Shown: piece after piece, positions 8,501-19,367 of the stretch
How the letters are laid out: the number at the start of each line of letters is the position of its first letter
Numbering within the stretch: the stretch's first letter is position 1
DNA from: Pleodorina starrii
Lineage: Eukaryota > Chlorophyta > Chlorophyceae > Chlamydomonadales > Volvocaceae
Reading direction: 5' to 3'
NCBI GenBank assembly: GCA_030267565.1
Contig: BRXU01000016.1
Span: 1,816,501 to 1,880,500 of the forward strand
Length of the DNA: 64,000 nt
Position numbers and translations under genes: made by a program
The notes under the pieces: model-generated
Databases searched by the model: none
What the model saw: the letters and a program-made list of their open reading frames with translations, nothing else
Told to the model about the DNA's origin: nothing

Positions 8501-11458
8501 GGCAGGCCCCAACCTGCCCATCAGCCCAAAAAGCAGCAACAAAGTATCGGGCGATACATGCAGCCCAAGACACCGAGGGCAATAGCGCACACCTCACCCG
8601 ATAAGCAGCCGCCGCCGGCCGCCGCAGACCCAAACCCCCCGACACCGGGCGCCCCGCAGTCCGGGCACCTTAAAGTCCTCACGATGAACACACGGGGCCT
8701 ACAGGGCCACCGCGAGGGAATCGCACACATGCTAGACGAACATAAGCCAGACGTCATAGTCCTGACCGAGACCAAGCTTAGCGCGCACAACCGACGAGGC
8801 ATTGTCAGTGTCAAACAGGCCCTCCGGCCATACCAGACATACATGAGCAACCGTCCCCACCCGGAGCACAACAAGACGCGTGAAGCGGGTGTCATTGTTG
8901 GGGTGGCGGAACGCTTCAGCGGCCAAGGCAGCGCGAATATAGAGCCCGTCCCTCCGAGCCTTGAGGGCTACATCGGACACGTGCGCATCAAAACCCCAGG
9001 CAGCATCCCCCTACACGTGCTGGGGGTTTACTGCCCGGCGGACCCCTCGATCCGGCAAGCGGTATACGAGTACGGACAAATCGCCGCCACACAGGCCAGC
9101 GCCAAGGGGGAGCACCTCATCATGGCGGGCGACTGGAACGCAACACTCCATCCTAGCGACCGGTCCACGGGCACATGCTACCCGGCAGACCGGGCGCACA
9201 GTAGCTTCTCGAGCAGCGCGAACCTAAACCCCGTCGTTACCCCGCGGCGTACCTACACCTACACGCAGACACAGCTGGGCCACGATACTCACCACAGCCG
9301 GATAGATGACGTCCTGCTAGCCGCCCACACCGGAGCGGCAGCAGACAAGGAGGGCACGGTGTACGAACAAGTGTACGAATGCGGAGGAAACTTCGACCAT
9401 AAACCCCTCTGCACGTTCATCCCGCTGGCGGGTATTCGTCTCCTTCCAGCGCCCGCGGCTCAAGCCGCGGTTGACCACGCGGCTAGCTCATGGAGTCGCA
9501 TACAACTCCCAATCCTTAAAGAGAGTAAAACCCGGGCGCACATGGAGATGGAAGCGACGCTCACTTCTGAAATCGCCCACCTGCTAAGCGCTCTACACCC
9601 GGCGTGTGAAGCCATCGGACACGTCGCTAAACAGCTGGAACGTGCCTCCAGTAAGGAAGAGGCACGAGCACTTCTGGCTAACCTGCGCAACCACGATACC
9701 GTCCGGGCAACGGACGTCACTACCCTCAGCCATGAACTAGGCGACCTGCTCGACCGCTGTCTAGGGATACTGGAATCTCACTGTCAACAGAAACCCCCCT
9801 GCACGGGGAAGCTGCATGCGCGACGTGGCATCGGCAGGCGCCTCGCCAGGCTGCACAACGACCACAAAACCATGAAAGATAACCTCGCAAAAGCCCTGCG
9901 CACGGACCCCCAGGAGCAAGGGGCACCTACACTAACGGAGGGCCACGCCAATGGCACGACGCCCCCCCATCTGGCCACGGCGCCCCCAGGCACCAGCGAC
10001 ACAACGGAACGGGCAACACCCGAGCGCAGCGCCGCCACTCAGCATGCCGCCACTGAGCGCGAAGAACCAGACGCAGCCCGCACCCTGCGTGCGGCCATTA
10101 AAGCGACCGGAGGGGAAATCGCCAAGCTTGCTCGAGAGATTCGCGCAACTAATGCACGCAAGGCAAAGAAAAGCTTCCAGCGGCTACTAACCAAAAAGCC
10201 CCGGCACGCGCACAGACAGGTCCTTGAACCCGATGACCAGCCCCGCGGAATTGCTGCCATCCGACACCCAACCGATGGACGACTGTGCACCGATTCCAAA
10301 AACATACTTGATGCGCTTCACACGCACTTCGCCCTTCTTGCGAGACCCGTCTCCGGCCCACGAACGGGAAAGTACCTCCCAAACGAAGTCCCCCGAAACT
10401 ATCCCTGGACCAGACCGGGCGCGCAAGACCCGCTTAGAGAAGGGTTGGCCAAGTGGGAAGACGCCCCCCCATCACTCCTCCCGGGTGTACTAGATCCACA
10501 CAACTTCCGCACGTCTATAGACCACCTCGCGAGAAACAAGGCCCCAGGCCCCGACGGGATACCCAACGAACTTCTACAAACACTACCCGCCGACCTCCAG
10601 ACCGCCATCCACCAGCTCATTACGGTCATGTGGGTGAAGGCCGAAATCCCCACACACTGGACGAAATCCGACACGGTCCTTATCCCCGAGAAGGGCGACC
10701 CGCTCCTCATCAAGAACAAAAGGCCCATCGCCCTGGCTAACACAATTTACAAGCTGTACACCAGCCACATCACGCTGAACATCGTACTCTACAGTGAGCA
10801 AGCGCACATCTTTACGGAAGCTCAGGAGGGCTACCTCAGGCAACGCAGCACCGAGCGCCAACTCCAAAACGTGCTACACGCAATCGAGGACGCGGGCCTC
10901 ACCAGCCGCGACCTCTTCCTTTTATACATCGACTTCACGTCTGCGTTTAACACGATCGATCACGACAAGCTGCTCATGATCATGTACGACCTGGGCTACC
11001 CGGACGACCTGATCGAAGTGGTAGCTAACCTATACTCGCGGGCCACCACGCGCATCCGGACAGAGCACGGCTGCACAGCGGACATAGACATCGAACGCGG
11101 TACAATTCAGGGTGACACGCTGTCCCCGGTGCTGTTCATCATCTATATGGAACCCCTACTCAGGTGGCTGCACAGCGGAGGACGGGGATATCAGTACGGA
11201 TGCCTCAAGGCCGAGGAAAATGAGCGACACCAATTCAGCTCGGGAGCGTTCGCAGACGACTTGGTTACACTCACAAACAGCGTTTCAGACATGCGTCTCC
11301 AATGTGCGAAAATCGAGCAGTACGCGCAATGGGGAGCCCTGAAGGTCAACGTTGGCAAATGTCAGCTGCAAGGCATCCTGCACGGCCGCGCACGGTCGGA
11401 CCAGGACCTGAGCCGGGGACCCGGCACCCGCAAATATCAGACTGCCCTAAAACCCTAA
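5465..11458 (+). CDS. element 2 main polyprotein: membrane segments, Josephin-like protease, APE endonuclease, reverse transcriptase
   Basis: The frame has 1997 codons. Residues about 230-293, 324-375 and 402-488 are strongly hydrophobic and look like several membrane helices. A cysteine-protease-like domain follows: Cys583 in RLLCMIHSINNLLGG, His707 in LNGHAVAV and Asp722 in WYIIDSQ. The 15-residue His-to-Asp spacing matches Josephin deubiquitinases. A Pro-rich linker (about 770-1060) ends in QQSIGRYM (1025-1032), a PCNA-box-like motif. The APE domain spans about 1068-1315: TMNTRGL, VLTETKLS, GDWN, SRIDDV and FDHKPL. RT motifs are KAPGPDGIPNELL, YIDFTSAFNTIDHD, QGDTLSPVLF and AFADDLVTL (DD at 1931-1932). 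The frame closes at 11458 while homology continues in the frame opened at 11302. Confidence 0.85.
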   Translation: MATSSARVSSPSEASFGSTASTLNGRSVPWTEADIYPSFIRRYRDRISVTSAPDIVDATSAEVDVTRSANISDHCHYHNYLFVRYVTDATYERAPETYHSYRGAVPECDHQTGNRSLIITRCSTSMVMGSCQSYEGRNVGDLSNGRATDSVANKSHNRSKRGTWGQLIRPIKQPVNSTEAIQRIPEHERPDVDVHHRSTTSGTATPIFISFPQPCTTWQGALRILKNLSAGTAYTMATIVWLVRNTGLLTAKIALLATDLTLHLAASVSYATVDTIAVGCALGCAYLAYAWGGNLARRTCNVVKRTFTVKGSAIRTLSEWRQGWYCTLLLPYTLIPGALAVSLPPLTEAVWLVLGALTLYGLAYIVTVLIVIPAGATSVKAILHATLVTRSKIRKVQNSPGLYARAATSLLALASLCWLLATAEAHVPILTMATPIVTSGLQAVPLAARHTRYLLTACAAVGLTTAHLNATLDPSSSILALLALAIWNLPHPRTCNRGRASDEPAPHIPKTPGKAPEHSPRCANPEYAPCAGQTDRPAKRTRTAGNRGEGHVPRPPADITWPPPGPAAPGAPLYHEKQQRLLCMIHSINNLLGGSYIDPEHILSYCRAMQAHMAAWRLTGALAIWNAAHRPGEGLFSTIVVNHYLRHSVRLQDPGGIPIGDAHIASVSCQHAGQTVTLTRNMNINTVVSLLPAHARNWGFIVHLNGHAVAVKKQGECWYIIDSQYDSTQLINPEEPLWPRGEGAVYCLHLRPNHEGIATHTDLREVKLPEDWALPPGGTQQPTQPPPETHTGNPPMDGTQQDAPTDQSPPSPEPMDTDDRERRATTEHPATEPMRMGPDPDGRDPDGPPAPNPLCPTQPPETQVPVEAAEGAPDHRATNVEAARRTTGACAEVRHAAPRVHHDPMARRLNHAAERATAVVQHDAAPRTATAARKRRKIGPVPHTHTILYHLLRNQGLPIRQRETGREATDVNQNAGAQPLDPACLDATPSAPQTQPARDQSARERAAEPPPAGRPQPAHQPKKQQQSIGRYMQPKTPRAIAHTSPDKQPPPAAADPNPPTPGAPQSGHLKVLTMNTRGLQGHREGIAHMLDEHKPDVIVLTETKLSAHNRRGIVSVKQALRPYQTYMSNRPHPEHNKTREAGVIVGVAERFSGQGSANIEPVPPSLEGYIGHVRIKTPGSIPLHVLGVYCPADPSIRQAVYEYGQIAATQASAKGEHLIMAGDWNATLHPSDRSTGTCYPADRAHSSFSSSANLNPVVTPRRTYTYTQTQLGHDTHHSRIDDVLLAAHTGAAADKEGTVYEQVYECGGNFDHKPLCTFIPLAGIRLLPAPAAQAAVDHAASSWSRIQLPILKESKTRAHMEMEATLTSEIAHLLSALHPACEAIGHVAKQLERASSKEEARALLANLRNHDTVRATDVTTLSHELGDLLDRCLGILESHCQQKPPCTGKLHARRGIGRRLARLHNDHKTMKDNLAKALRTDPQEQGAPTLTEGHANGTTPPHLATAPPGTSDTTERATPERSAATQHAATEREEPDAARTLRAAIKATGGEIAKLAREIRATNARKAKKSFQRLLTKKPRHAHRQVLEPDDQPRGIAAIRHPTDGRLCTDSKNILDALHTHFALLARPVSGPRTGKYLPNEVPRNYPWTRPGAQDPLREGLAKWEDAPPSLLPGVLDPHNFRTSIDHLARNKAPGPDGIPNELLQTLPADLQTAIHQLITVMWVKAEIPTHWTKSDTVLIPEKGDPLLIKNKRPIALANTIYKLYTSHITLNIVLYSEQAHIFTEAQEGYLRQRSTERQLQNVLHAIEDAGLTSRDLFLLYIDFTSAFNTIDHDKLLMIMYDLGYPDDLIEVVANLYSRATTRIRTEHGCTADIDIERGTIQGDTLSPVLFIIYMEPLLRWLHSGGRGYQYGCLKAEENERHQFSSGAFADDLVTLTNSVSDMRLQCAKIEQYAQWGALKVNVGKCQLQGILHGRARSDQDLSRGPGTRKYQTALKP

Positions 11459-14400
11459 AAGACCAAATCCGTATAGACGGATCACCGATACCCTACGCGC
11501 CCCCGACCGCCTCGTACAAATACCTGGGAGTCCATGTAACCCCCACCCTTGACTGGGCACCTCAAGTAGCCTATGTCCACGCTGAGATCACGCGGCGAGG
11601 ACAGGGCATCCAGGAGTCCATGGCGTCTCCCGACCAGCGCATCAACATGATCAAAACCCTGATCCACCCATTCGTCGCGTACAGCCTGGCCACTATGGCG
11701 TACACTCCCCAAGACATCGCCAGCTTCGACTCCCAAATTGCTGGCATAGCTAAGCGCAGCTATGGTCTTAAAATGGGGTTTCCCACCCGCGCAATCCTCG
11801 GCCCAGTAAAGCAACTCGGCCTGGGGGTCGGCACCATACGCAGCCTCTATGTCGCCAAGGCGGCCAAAGCTCTCGTCCTCTCCCTGAATGACGAAGGCCG
11901 GCTTGGGGTAGTCACTAGGGCTCTCCTTAGCCTGCAAAGCCGATACATGGGCGACATGCCGGTGCACGCCCTCAAGAAGGAAAGCCGCTTCTACACGACG
12001 CTAAAGCAGCTGACCATCACGCAGGAGGCGGGCATTGAGCTCACGGACTGTGGCAAAGGGTACGAACGGAAAGCAAGCACTCTCATTCACCTTCTAGCGG
12101 CGTGCAACTCGGGGACGGAGCCCAAAACCCTCGCGCTCCTCTCCAGATGCGTACAGCCTCTGCTTGAGCTGGGCCTGGATCTCCGAGTCCTGAAAGATAA
12201 GAACACAGGAGTACACTTCATTACCACGGACCAGCTCCGACGCATTGGTGGACGGAGTGTCGGGCCCCGACACCTCATCGCCCTGAACCAACTCAGCCTA
12301 GCACTGAACCCCGTTCTCAGTGTACGAGCCCGCGCGGCGAGGCACCGAGGGGTGACTGCGCTGCCCCCGGAGCTGCGGGCCATCCCCAATGAACCCATTA
12401 TGACGGACCTCATGAATGACACACACGGACCCACGCCGCTGCCTCATGGGAATATCATGAGATATGTGGTGTCACGCCCCCGGGACACGACCGGGGCCCC
12501 ACCGCCAGACCCCTCGCCCGCCGTGCACAACCTCAGCCCAGATCCGGCGGCCCCGACACGGGAAGTCGGATCCCAGGAGGGCCAGGTGAGGCGCCCAGCG
12601 CAACAAAGGGAAGCTCGGCGCCACATGCCCCGACGCAACGCTACCGAAGAAACCATGACGGCATACATCAGGAGGCAGCACCCAAAACCCACCCGCAACA
12701 TTACAGACACGACTGCCTCCGGATGGGACCCCAGAGAAAGCCCACTCACCGTCACGCACTGTGAAGCTCTGCTGCGCCACCGAGACCTCCCAGGACTAGC
12801 AGCCGAAGTGGGGACCGCATCGCAGCTTGAAGAAATGCTGCGGGGCGAGCGAGAATGGCCCACAGGGGTTGCCCTTAAATACGGCCACAACATCAACCAA
12901 TATCTATTCGGCGAGCAAGAGAGGGTAGCCCATATCCACGCGCAGATCCGCAAGCGGGTGGAAGTAGGCCCCCGAGCCGCAAAGCGGCAACGCAAAGATA
13001 CACCCCGGCACCCCACACACAGCACCTTCTACCAAGTTGAGTGGGAAAGCACAGTTATCACCAAAGGGGCGCTCGAGCTGTACGCAGCGCACGGATACCT
13101 ACCCACGGCAACACGTCCGTACGAGGCCGCAGCAGATACGGCAACCCCCACCGGAAGGATCGAAGTAGACTGGGCGCGAACCGAGGATGAAGGCACGCGC
13201 CTTGCCACCCAAGACAACTGGAACGAGCTGCTCAATGCATTCCGACACCGCCTAGAGGCGGATGCCGAGACGGCCCCCGGGCGCACTGCGCCAGCCCGGG
13301 ACCAGCACCTTAATCCGAGGCAGCAGCAAGGCCAATGGGCCTCTGAATGCCTCAACCAGGCCAGAGGACAACGGCTCCTACGCCAACACGTAGAAATCGA
13401 CGTACATCCCGGCAACCCGGATAGGGACATCCGCCCGACAGGGCGGTACATCATCCAGATTGGCAAACACAGCGACCCCGACCCCTCTAACCGCGCACCT
13501 TGGGACGGCAGCGGAGATACCCCTGCAGGCCTCCTAGAACAGGGAGTCGCGTTTGTTCACGACCCCCAGGGACGATGCATCGGCACGCTCCTGGACAGCT
13601 TGCTGCGCAGCCTGTGGCTAAGGCACTCCGACGCCAAATGTAAGAGGTCGGAGGCGCACGCCAAGCTTGCAGCGGCGGGTGGCTTCGAGGAAGACGTGGC
13701 ACGCCTCCTCCTGCGCTACCGTGATGGAGGGGGCACCAAAACACACCCCGTTAAGGCGGCGCACGAGCAAGGACTCGGAGAACAGTTTACAACACGCCTC
13801 ATGAATGCCATGGGCTCAAGCACAGAACGCTTTGCGTCCCCTTTAAATGTGGCTAATTGCACTGAAACGTACTTCTCACGCTTCCCAGAAGACATGCTCT
13901 TTGGGGCCAACCATGACGCATACTCCCAACCGTTTACCGGCTTGTCCATCGCACACCCGGAACCCACACCCGAGGAGGGCCACCATGCCCTGCGGTGGGC
14001 GTTGGGTTGGGCGGAAGCCAAAAAGACCGAGGCTGCGCAGACCGCCACCCTTATCGTAGTCCCCACGTCCCGTACAGCGCCGTATACCCGGTACCTATCG
14101 CACCCCCTGGTCACGCAAGTGGGCAGCATCGACTCGCTCGCCGCCAAGGGGATACTGCAAAGCGCCACGCTCAACGTGGACACCAAGCCCTATCCGGTTG
14201 GCCTGACCCTGCTACTGGTCAGTAACGACGCGGGCAAATCACACGTGCGCAGCCTCCGACAGGCGCTAGGTATGCACACCACCCTGCCAGCGCCTACAGG
14301 TCAAGCCCAGCCGTGGATAGCCCCCCAGTGGGTACGAAAACGCGTCCGCAAAATGACTGCCGGAGCGCCTGACCAGGCGGTGCCCTCTCGTAAGTGCAGT

Positions 14401-16023
14401 AACCCCACACCCGCTGAACGACGCTCCGCGCACCTGGCGTTCCATGCAGCAAATCCGCTTCGATACAACGCCCACGCATCCATCTACACTGATGGGTCGG
14501 TTAGGGAAGTCGAGGTCGGGAACACCAAGATGTTAGGACTCGGCGCCGCAGCAGTCGACGCACTAACTGGAAATACGCTCCTCATCGATGTCAACCCAGG
14601 AGCCTACGGATGTCAACCAATTACGCGCTGTGAACTAAGCGCGATACATCAGGCACTCACCATGCGACGCGGCCTACCTCACAACCAAGCCCACCTCAGC
14701 ATTTGGACGGACTCCAAAGCATCGCTCCATCTGATCCAGAAGATGATAAACAACCCGCAAAAATTGCGGCTGAGTAAGCATAGAGCACTGCTCGAGGACA
14801 TCGTTGCCGCACTTAAAGCCCGGGCCGTCGCCAAGCTTAAAACGTCGCTATTGAAAGTCAAAGCACATACAGGTGTTCGATATAATGAAGAAGCAGACAA
14901 AGCCGCCGTACAGGCTGCTATCCTTGCGGCGCAGGGCATGCTGCCGGCAGAAGCCGTAATAGAGAAAGCAGACAATAATCCAAGAAGTAAACACTGGTGG
15001 CTACGGAAGTCCGAGGGGACCGACGTAAACGCCGGTCGCTACGCCAACGACCTTAACCGCGGCATCGACACTCTGGTCAGCCAGACGACACACAATGGGT
15101 ACACCAACGAGACCGCATACGTCAAATACGTAGAGGATGCCTTACCGGACCTAGAGATCAATGCCAGCACCAGAACCCTGCAGCGGGGCACGGGCCGGCA
15201 CCGGCATTACAAACGGTGCCTCGACTACCTGTACGGACAGCTCTGGAATGCCAAACTCGCAAAGCTCTTTCGCATGCCCCTTGTACCGGGCGGCCCAACG
15301 TCCACAGGCTACTGCCCTGTGTGCAAAGACCCCCAAACAAAGACACGCATCCCTGACTCAGGAGCACACATCCTGGGAGGCTGCCAACACGCGCGAATGC
15401 ACGCTCTCTATACCCTGCGACACAACCAAGCGGTACAAACCATCACTAGAACACTGTCCAGAGGGGCCCATGGAGGCTGCTTTATCGTCATGGACGCATG
15501 CAGCATGGAGGACAAGCCGGACTACGTGGCCGGCACACGCCTGCCCAAGTGGCTGCTTCCCAACATCCCCGACGACGATCGGTCCAAAAAGCGCCCTGAC
15601 CTGCTGCTTATCCCCAGCATACCCCTCAGCGACACATGCTCACCGAAATACATGGGACCAGATGACCCCAGCGAGCACACTGTACACATAATCGAAGTAG
15701 GCTACACAGCCGACACAAATCACACACAGAAACAAAACGACAAGGCCCATCAACACGCGGAACTAGCTCAGATGCTGACGGCGCACGGATGGAAAGTATG
15801 TTACACGAAACAGGAAGCAATTAGCCTGGGCTTCGCCGGCACCATCCGCAAAGACCTGCGACAACTGCTGACCTCACTGGGAACGAGCAACGAAGCGGCC
15901 AAAAAATGCTGCAACGACCTCCACGACCACGCTGTCCGAGCGTTGAACGCAATTGTCGCTGCCAGGAGGCAACTGGAGCGGGACCCCCGCCAACAGAGCA
16001 CAACCAGCGCCGACCCGCCCTAA
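11302..16023 (+). CDS. element 2 polyprotein continuation: RT thumb/connection, RNase H, RLE endonuclease
   Basis: This frame (1573 codons as opened) continues the polyprotein from about 11400-11458, one frame away from the RT ORF. The first ~40 codons are out-of-phase overlap and not homologous. RNase H is near codon 1060 onward: IYTDGS, CELSAIHQAL, IWTDSKAS and LLKVKAHTG...EEADKAA. The C-terminal RLE has CPVC...H...C zinc ligands near 15310-15385, then RPDLLLIP near 15595 and IEVGYTAD near 15690. The same RNase H-RLE order occurs in element 1, so it is a clade feature. Either one mutation or a programmed frameshift separates it from the RT frame. Confidence 0.85.
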   Translation: MCENRAVRAMGSPEGQRWQMSAARHPARPRTVGPGPEPGTRHPQISDCPKTLKDQIRIDGSPIPYAPPTASYKYLGVHVTPTLDWAPQVAYVHAEITRRGQGIQESMASPDQRINMIKTLIHPFVAYSLATMAYTPQDIASFDSQIAGIAKRSYGLKMGFPTRAILGPVKQLGLGVGTIRSLYVAKAAKALVLSLNDEGRLGVVTRALLSLQSRYMGDMPVHALKKESRFYTTLKQLTITQEAGIELTDCGKGYERKASTLIHLLAACNSGTEPKTLALLSRCVQPLLELGLDLRVLKDKNTGVHFITTDQLRRIGGRSVGPRHLIALNQLSLALNPVLSVRARAARHRGVTALPPELRAIPNEPIMTDLMNDTHGPTPLPHGNIMRYVVSRPRDTTGAPPPDPSPAVHNLSPDPAAPTREVGSQEGQVRRPAQQREARRHMPRRNATEETMTAYIRRQHPKPTRNITDTTASGWDPRESPLTVTHCEALLRHRDLPGLAAEVGTASQLEEMLRGEREWPTGVALKYGHNINQYLFGEQERVAHIHAQIRKRVEVGPRAAKRQRKDTPRHPTHSTFYQVEWESTVITKGALELYAAHGYLPTATRPYEAAADTATPTGRIEVDWARTEDEGTRLATQDNWNELLNAFRHRLEADAETAPGRTAPARDQHLNPRQQQGQWASECLNQARGQRLLRQHVEIDVHPGNPDRDIRPTGRYIIQIGKHSDPDPSNRAPWDGSGDTPAGLLEQGVAFVHDPQGRCIGTLLDSLLRSLWLRHSDAKCKRSEAHAKLAAAGGFEEDVARLLLRYRDGGGTKTHPVKAAHEQGLGEQFTTRLMNAMGSSTERFASPLNVANCTETYFSRFPEDMLFGANHDAYSQPFTGLSIAHPEPTPEEGHHALRWALGWAEAKKTEAAQTATLIVVPTSRTAPYTRYLSHPLVTQVGSIDSLAAKGILQSATLNVDTKPYPVGLTLLLVSNDAGKSHVRSLRQALGMHTTLPAPTGQAQPWIAPQWVRKRVRKMTAGAPDQAVPSRKCSNPTPAERRSAHLAFHAANPLRYNAHASIYTDGSVREVEVGNTKMLGLGAAAVDALTGNTLLIDVNPGAYGCQPITRCELSAIHQALTMRRGLPHNQAHLSIWTDSKASLHLIQKMINNPQKLRLSKHRALLEDIVAALKARAVAKLKTSLLKVKAHTGVRYNEEADKAAVQAAILAAQGMLPAEAVIEKADNNPRSKHWWLRKSEGTDVNAGRYANDLNRGIDTLVSQTTHNGYTNETAYVKYVEDALPDLEINASTRTLQRGTGRHRHYKRCLDYLYGQLWNAKLAKLFRMPLVPGGPTSTGYCPVCKDPQTKTRIPDSGAHILGGCQHARMHALYTLRHNQAVQTITRTLSRGAHGGCFIVMDACSMEDKPDYVAGTRLPKWLLPNIPDDDRSKKRPDLLLIPSIPLSDTCSPKYMGPDDPSEHTVHIIEVGYTADTNHTQKQNDKAHQHAELAQMLTAHGWKVCYTKQEAISLGFAGTIRKDLRQLLTSLGTSNEAAKKCCNDLHDHAVRALNAIVAARRQLERDPRQQSTTSADPP

Positions 16024-16137
16024 CCCGCCGCAACGGCGGGCTCCCAATCTCAACGGTAGCGGGAGAGGCATGGGACCGGGGCAACCCGACACCCCACCCC
16101 TCCTGCTCCCATAACCCACGCCTCGGCTCTGTCGGGC

Positions 16138-16680
<543 letters not shown>

Positions 16681-17822
16681 CCCTAGCCTGCGGCTTGATT
16701 AGACTCAACAAGAGGACATTTACAAGAAATTACCCGAGGACCATGACAGGGACGGGGACGGGACGGGGCAAGACAGGGGCTGGGCAACTTCACGGAGCAA
16801 GATGATGATAACCCAGGGTGGGGAACTGCCATCAGGCACCTGTCAGACAAATCAAAATAGCAGGGTGCCGCGGTTCGGAAGATGTTCGTTCTTGTTCGAC
16901 GATGTTGTACGGACAACGACTGCATCCGCCTCGCGGCTTCGGTCGCCCGTCCTGAATCGCCAGGCTCGACATCTCGCATAAGAAGGGCGTATCCTTTTGC
17001 TTGATTCTTGTTCTGTAGCTGTATAGTTGCCTCCGTTCGCACGTTCAAGACCGCGAAAGCTGACTGATACGCCGACAGCTTTCCATGGGGCTCAGCTGCA
17101 AACCAGTTATGTGTCCAATTCGATACCATTTGCAACATTTCCTTTTGTTCACATGGACAATTGCCGCTTGGACGCAGAACAACTCGTTAACATGCAAGCC
17201 TTTGGTGCGTCTGCTGTGTGCATGGGACCGCACAACCTATGTTCACATATACACCGTATCACAGAAGATTATCACCGAGATTGTACCTGGAGAGTGTGTG
17301 GCTGCCGACTATAGGCTGCATGACTTTTTACCGCCAGAACGGTTTCGCAGCGCTTACGTGCAATATCCCTAGTCCTCCAATCGAAAGATGATGATCAACA
17401 CGACTGTCGCTTAACCCTGAAAAACTTCGTTTGCCGCGCTCATGGTACCATGGGACAGGTGGGCCTCCCGCTGGCACAGCCGTACCCGCCAGCGTACTTC
17501 CAGTCAATGCGGCTTCCAGCCTGCTCCCAGGTGTGCGAGCGGTGGGATGGTGGAGGCCACGGTTGGGGTCTTGGGGACTGCGCATCGTTGGGGCCACTCA
17601 CTGCGGTGCCGCCCTTTTGGGTGCTCACAACCTTGACTCCCAGGGCCTGGAGCCAGGGCGGATTACCGGGTGTGGCGAGCGCACATTTCTGAAAGCGGTC
17701 CGATCGTACCCCTTCCCCCACAACCTGCTCCACCACCACCCGCACCCCCCACCCACCCCCACCCCACCCCACCCCCACACAAACATACAACATCCATGCC
17801 TCCTCTCCTCTCCCCCCCGCAG
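16681..17822. other. non-retroelement spacer, no supported gene
   Basis: This is sequence between the LINE nest and the first recognisable exon of the folate-receptor-like gene. ORFs on both strands (for example minus 16683-17138) show no recognisable domain. The region may be an intron or 5' flank of the downstream gene. A CCACCCCC-rich pyrimidine tract (17730-17822) leads into the acceptor at 17822. Confidence 0.5.
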
Positions 17823-19300
17823 TACTCCTGCAGCTGTTGCAACCTGACCCACGCGCTGGCCATACACCGGGCGCTGTCGGCGGCACGGGAGGACCCGGCC
17901 TTCAACCCGACCTGCCTGGCCTGGCAGACGCGCATGGCCTGCCGCGTGTGTGACCCGGAGGTACGGCACCGCAGCGGGCGGCTGCACGGCCGCACGGCGC
18001 CGTTGGCCCTCCCTCCTCCCCCGCCACCCGCAACCCCTCCTTCCGGCAGCCCCCCCCCCCCCATGTCTCGCTCGCTGACCCCTTGGGCGAAGACAAGAAC
18101 GGGGAACGGGGCAGGACGGGACGGGATGATCCACTTCCTTCACCCCGATATGAAAACCAGGGGAAGTGACCGGGAACGGGAACGCTCGGGAGCCGGCCGC
18201 GTGCCTTCAATTTGGTGCCACGTGGAGACGGCCGCTTGGAGACAGACAGAAAGGCGGAAAACTTTTCCCCCCCGGAAGCCGCAAGCGCCGCCGCCGCTTC
18301 GCTGAGAGGGCCGTTGCCACCGCCACCGCCGTCGCTTGGCTGCTGTCGCCCGCTGCCCCGTGCGTAGGTGGGTGTGGGGCTCAAGCCGGCCGTGTGCCGC
18401 GGCGCCTGCGACCAATGGTGGGCCGCCTGCCGCGACGAGTACTTCACGTTCGAGTCGCCGTCGCTATCCGCCTTCGATCCGCAGCTGCTGCCCTGCGCCG
18501 CCGCAGCCGCCGCCGCCGCGACGCGGTCGTCGTCGTCGGCGGCTGGGTCGGGCGCCGCGGCGGTGGCGGCGGCGGCCGGGTCGGGCGGTGCACTGTCCAT
18601 GGGCCCGCTGCTGTGCTCGCGGCTGCGGGACGTGGCGAAGAACGGCGAGGAGTTGTGCCGGGAGGCGGGTGAGTGCGGGGCGCTGTGGGCGAATTGCCGA
18701 TCCTGGCCTCAGGGCATCAACCTTCGCTCCATCCGCGCTCCCGCGCTCTGGGGGATACCCGAAACCCCCAAATCGCTGTCCTTCTCCCCATCCTTCCACC
18801 TTGCCCGCCAAACCCGCCAAAACCCTTCTCGGCAACCGGATCTCGCCGACTCTCGTCGGCACTCGTCGTCTGAACCCTGCAGGCTTCGAAGTGGCGGCGG
18901 CCGGCTCGGCCGCGGACGGCGCTGCGCCCTGCTTCGACGGCAGCGCCACCTACGCCACGGACTTTTGCCAGCGCCCTCCGCCGGCGGCGTCCCGGAGGTC
19001 GACGCAGCAGCGGCAGCAGCGGGGGGGGCAGGGCCAGGGGCGCGAGGGCGAGGAGCTGGAGCCGATCAGCCCGGCGGTTTACTTTGTGGCGGCGGTGGTG
19101 CTGGTCAGCCTCGCTTGGTTGGGCTACACGACGAGATTGAGCATCCAGGTGGTGATGACGGGGTGAGGGGACTGGGGACTGGGGAGGGAGGGGTGCGGTG
19201 GAGAGGTGCCTGGGCGTGTGACTGCTAGTGGGAAACCAGAGGCACAGTGCGCAGCGCACAGTGCACAGAGCGCAGCGGGTGGGATTGGCGGCGGGTGGCC

Positions 19301-19367
<67 letters not shown>

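Noticed and set aside
16683..17138. 151-codon minus-strand ORF as a gene
   Set aside because: No domain, no splice context and no supporting neighbour structure.
17670..18305. 211-codon Pro-rich ORF
   Set aside because: It reads through an intron pyrimidine tract and only overlaps the real exon 17823-17960.
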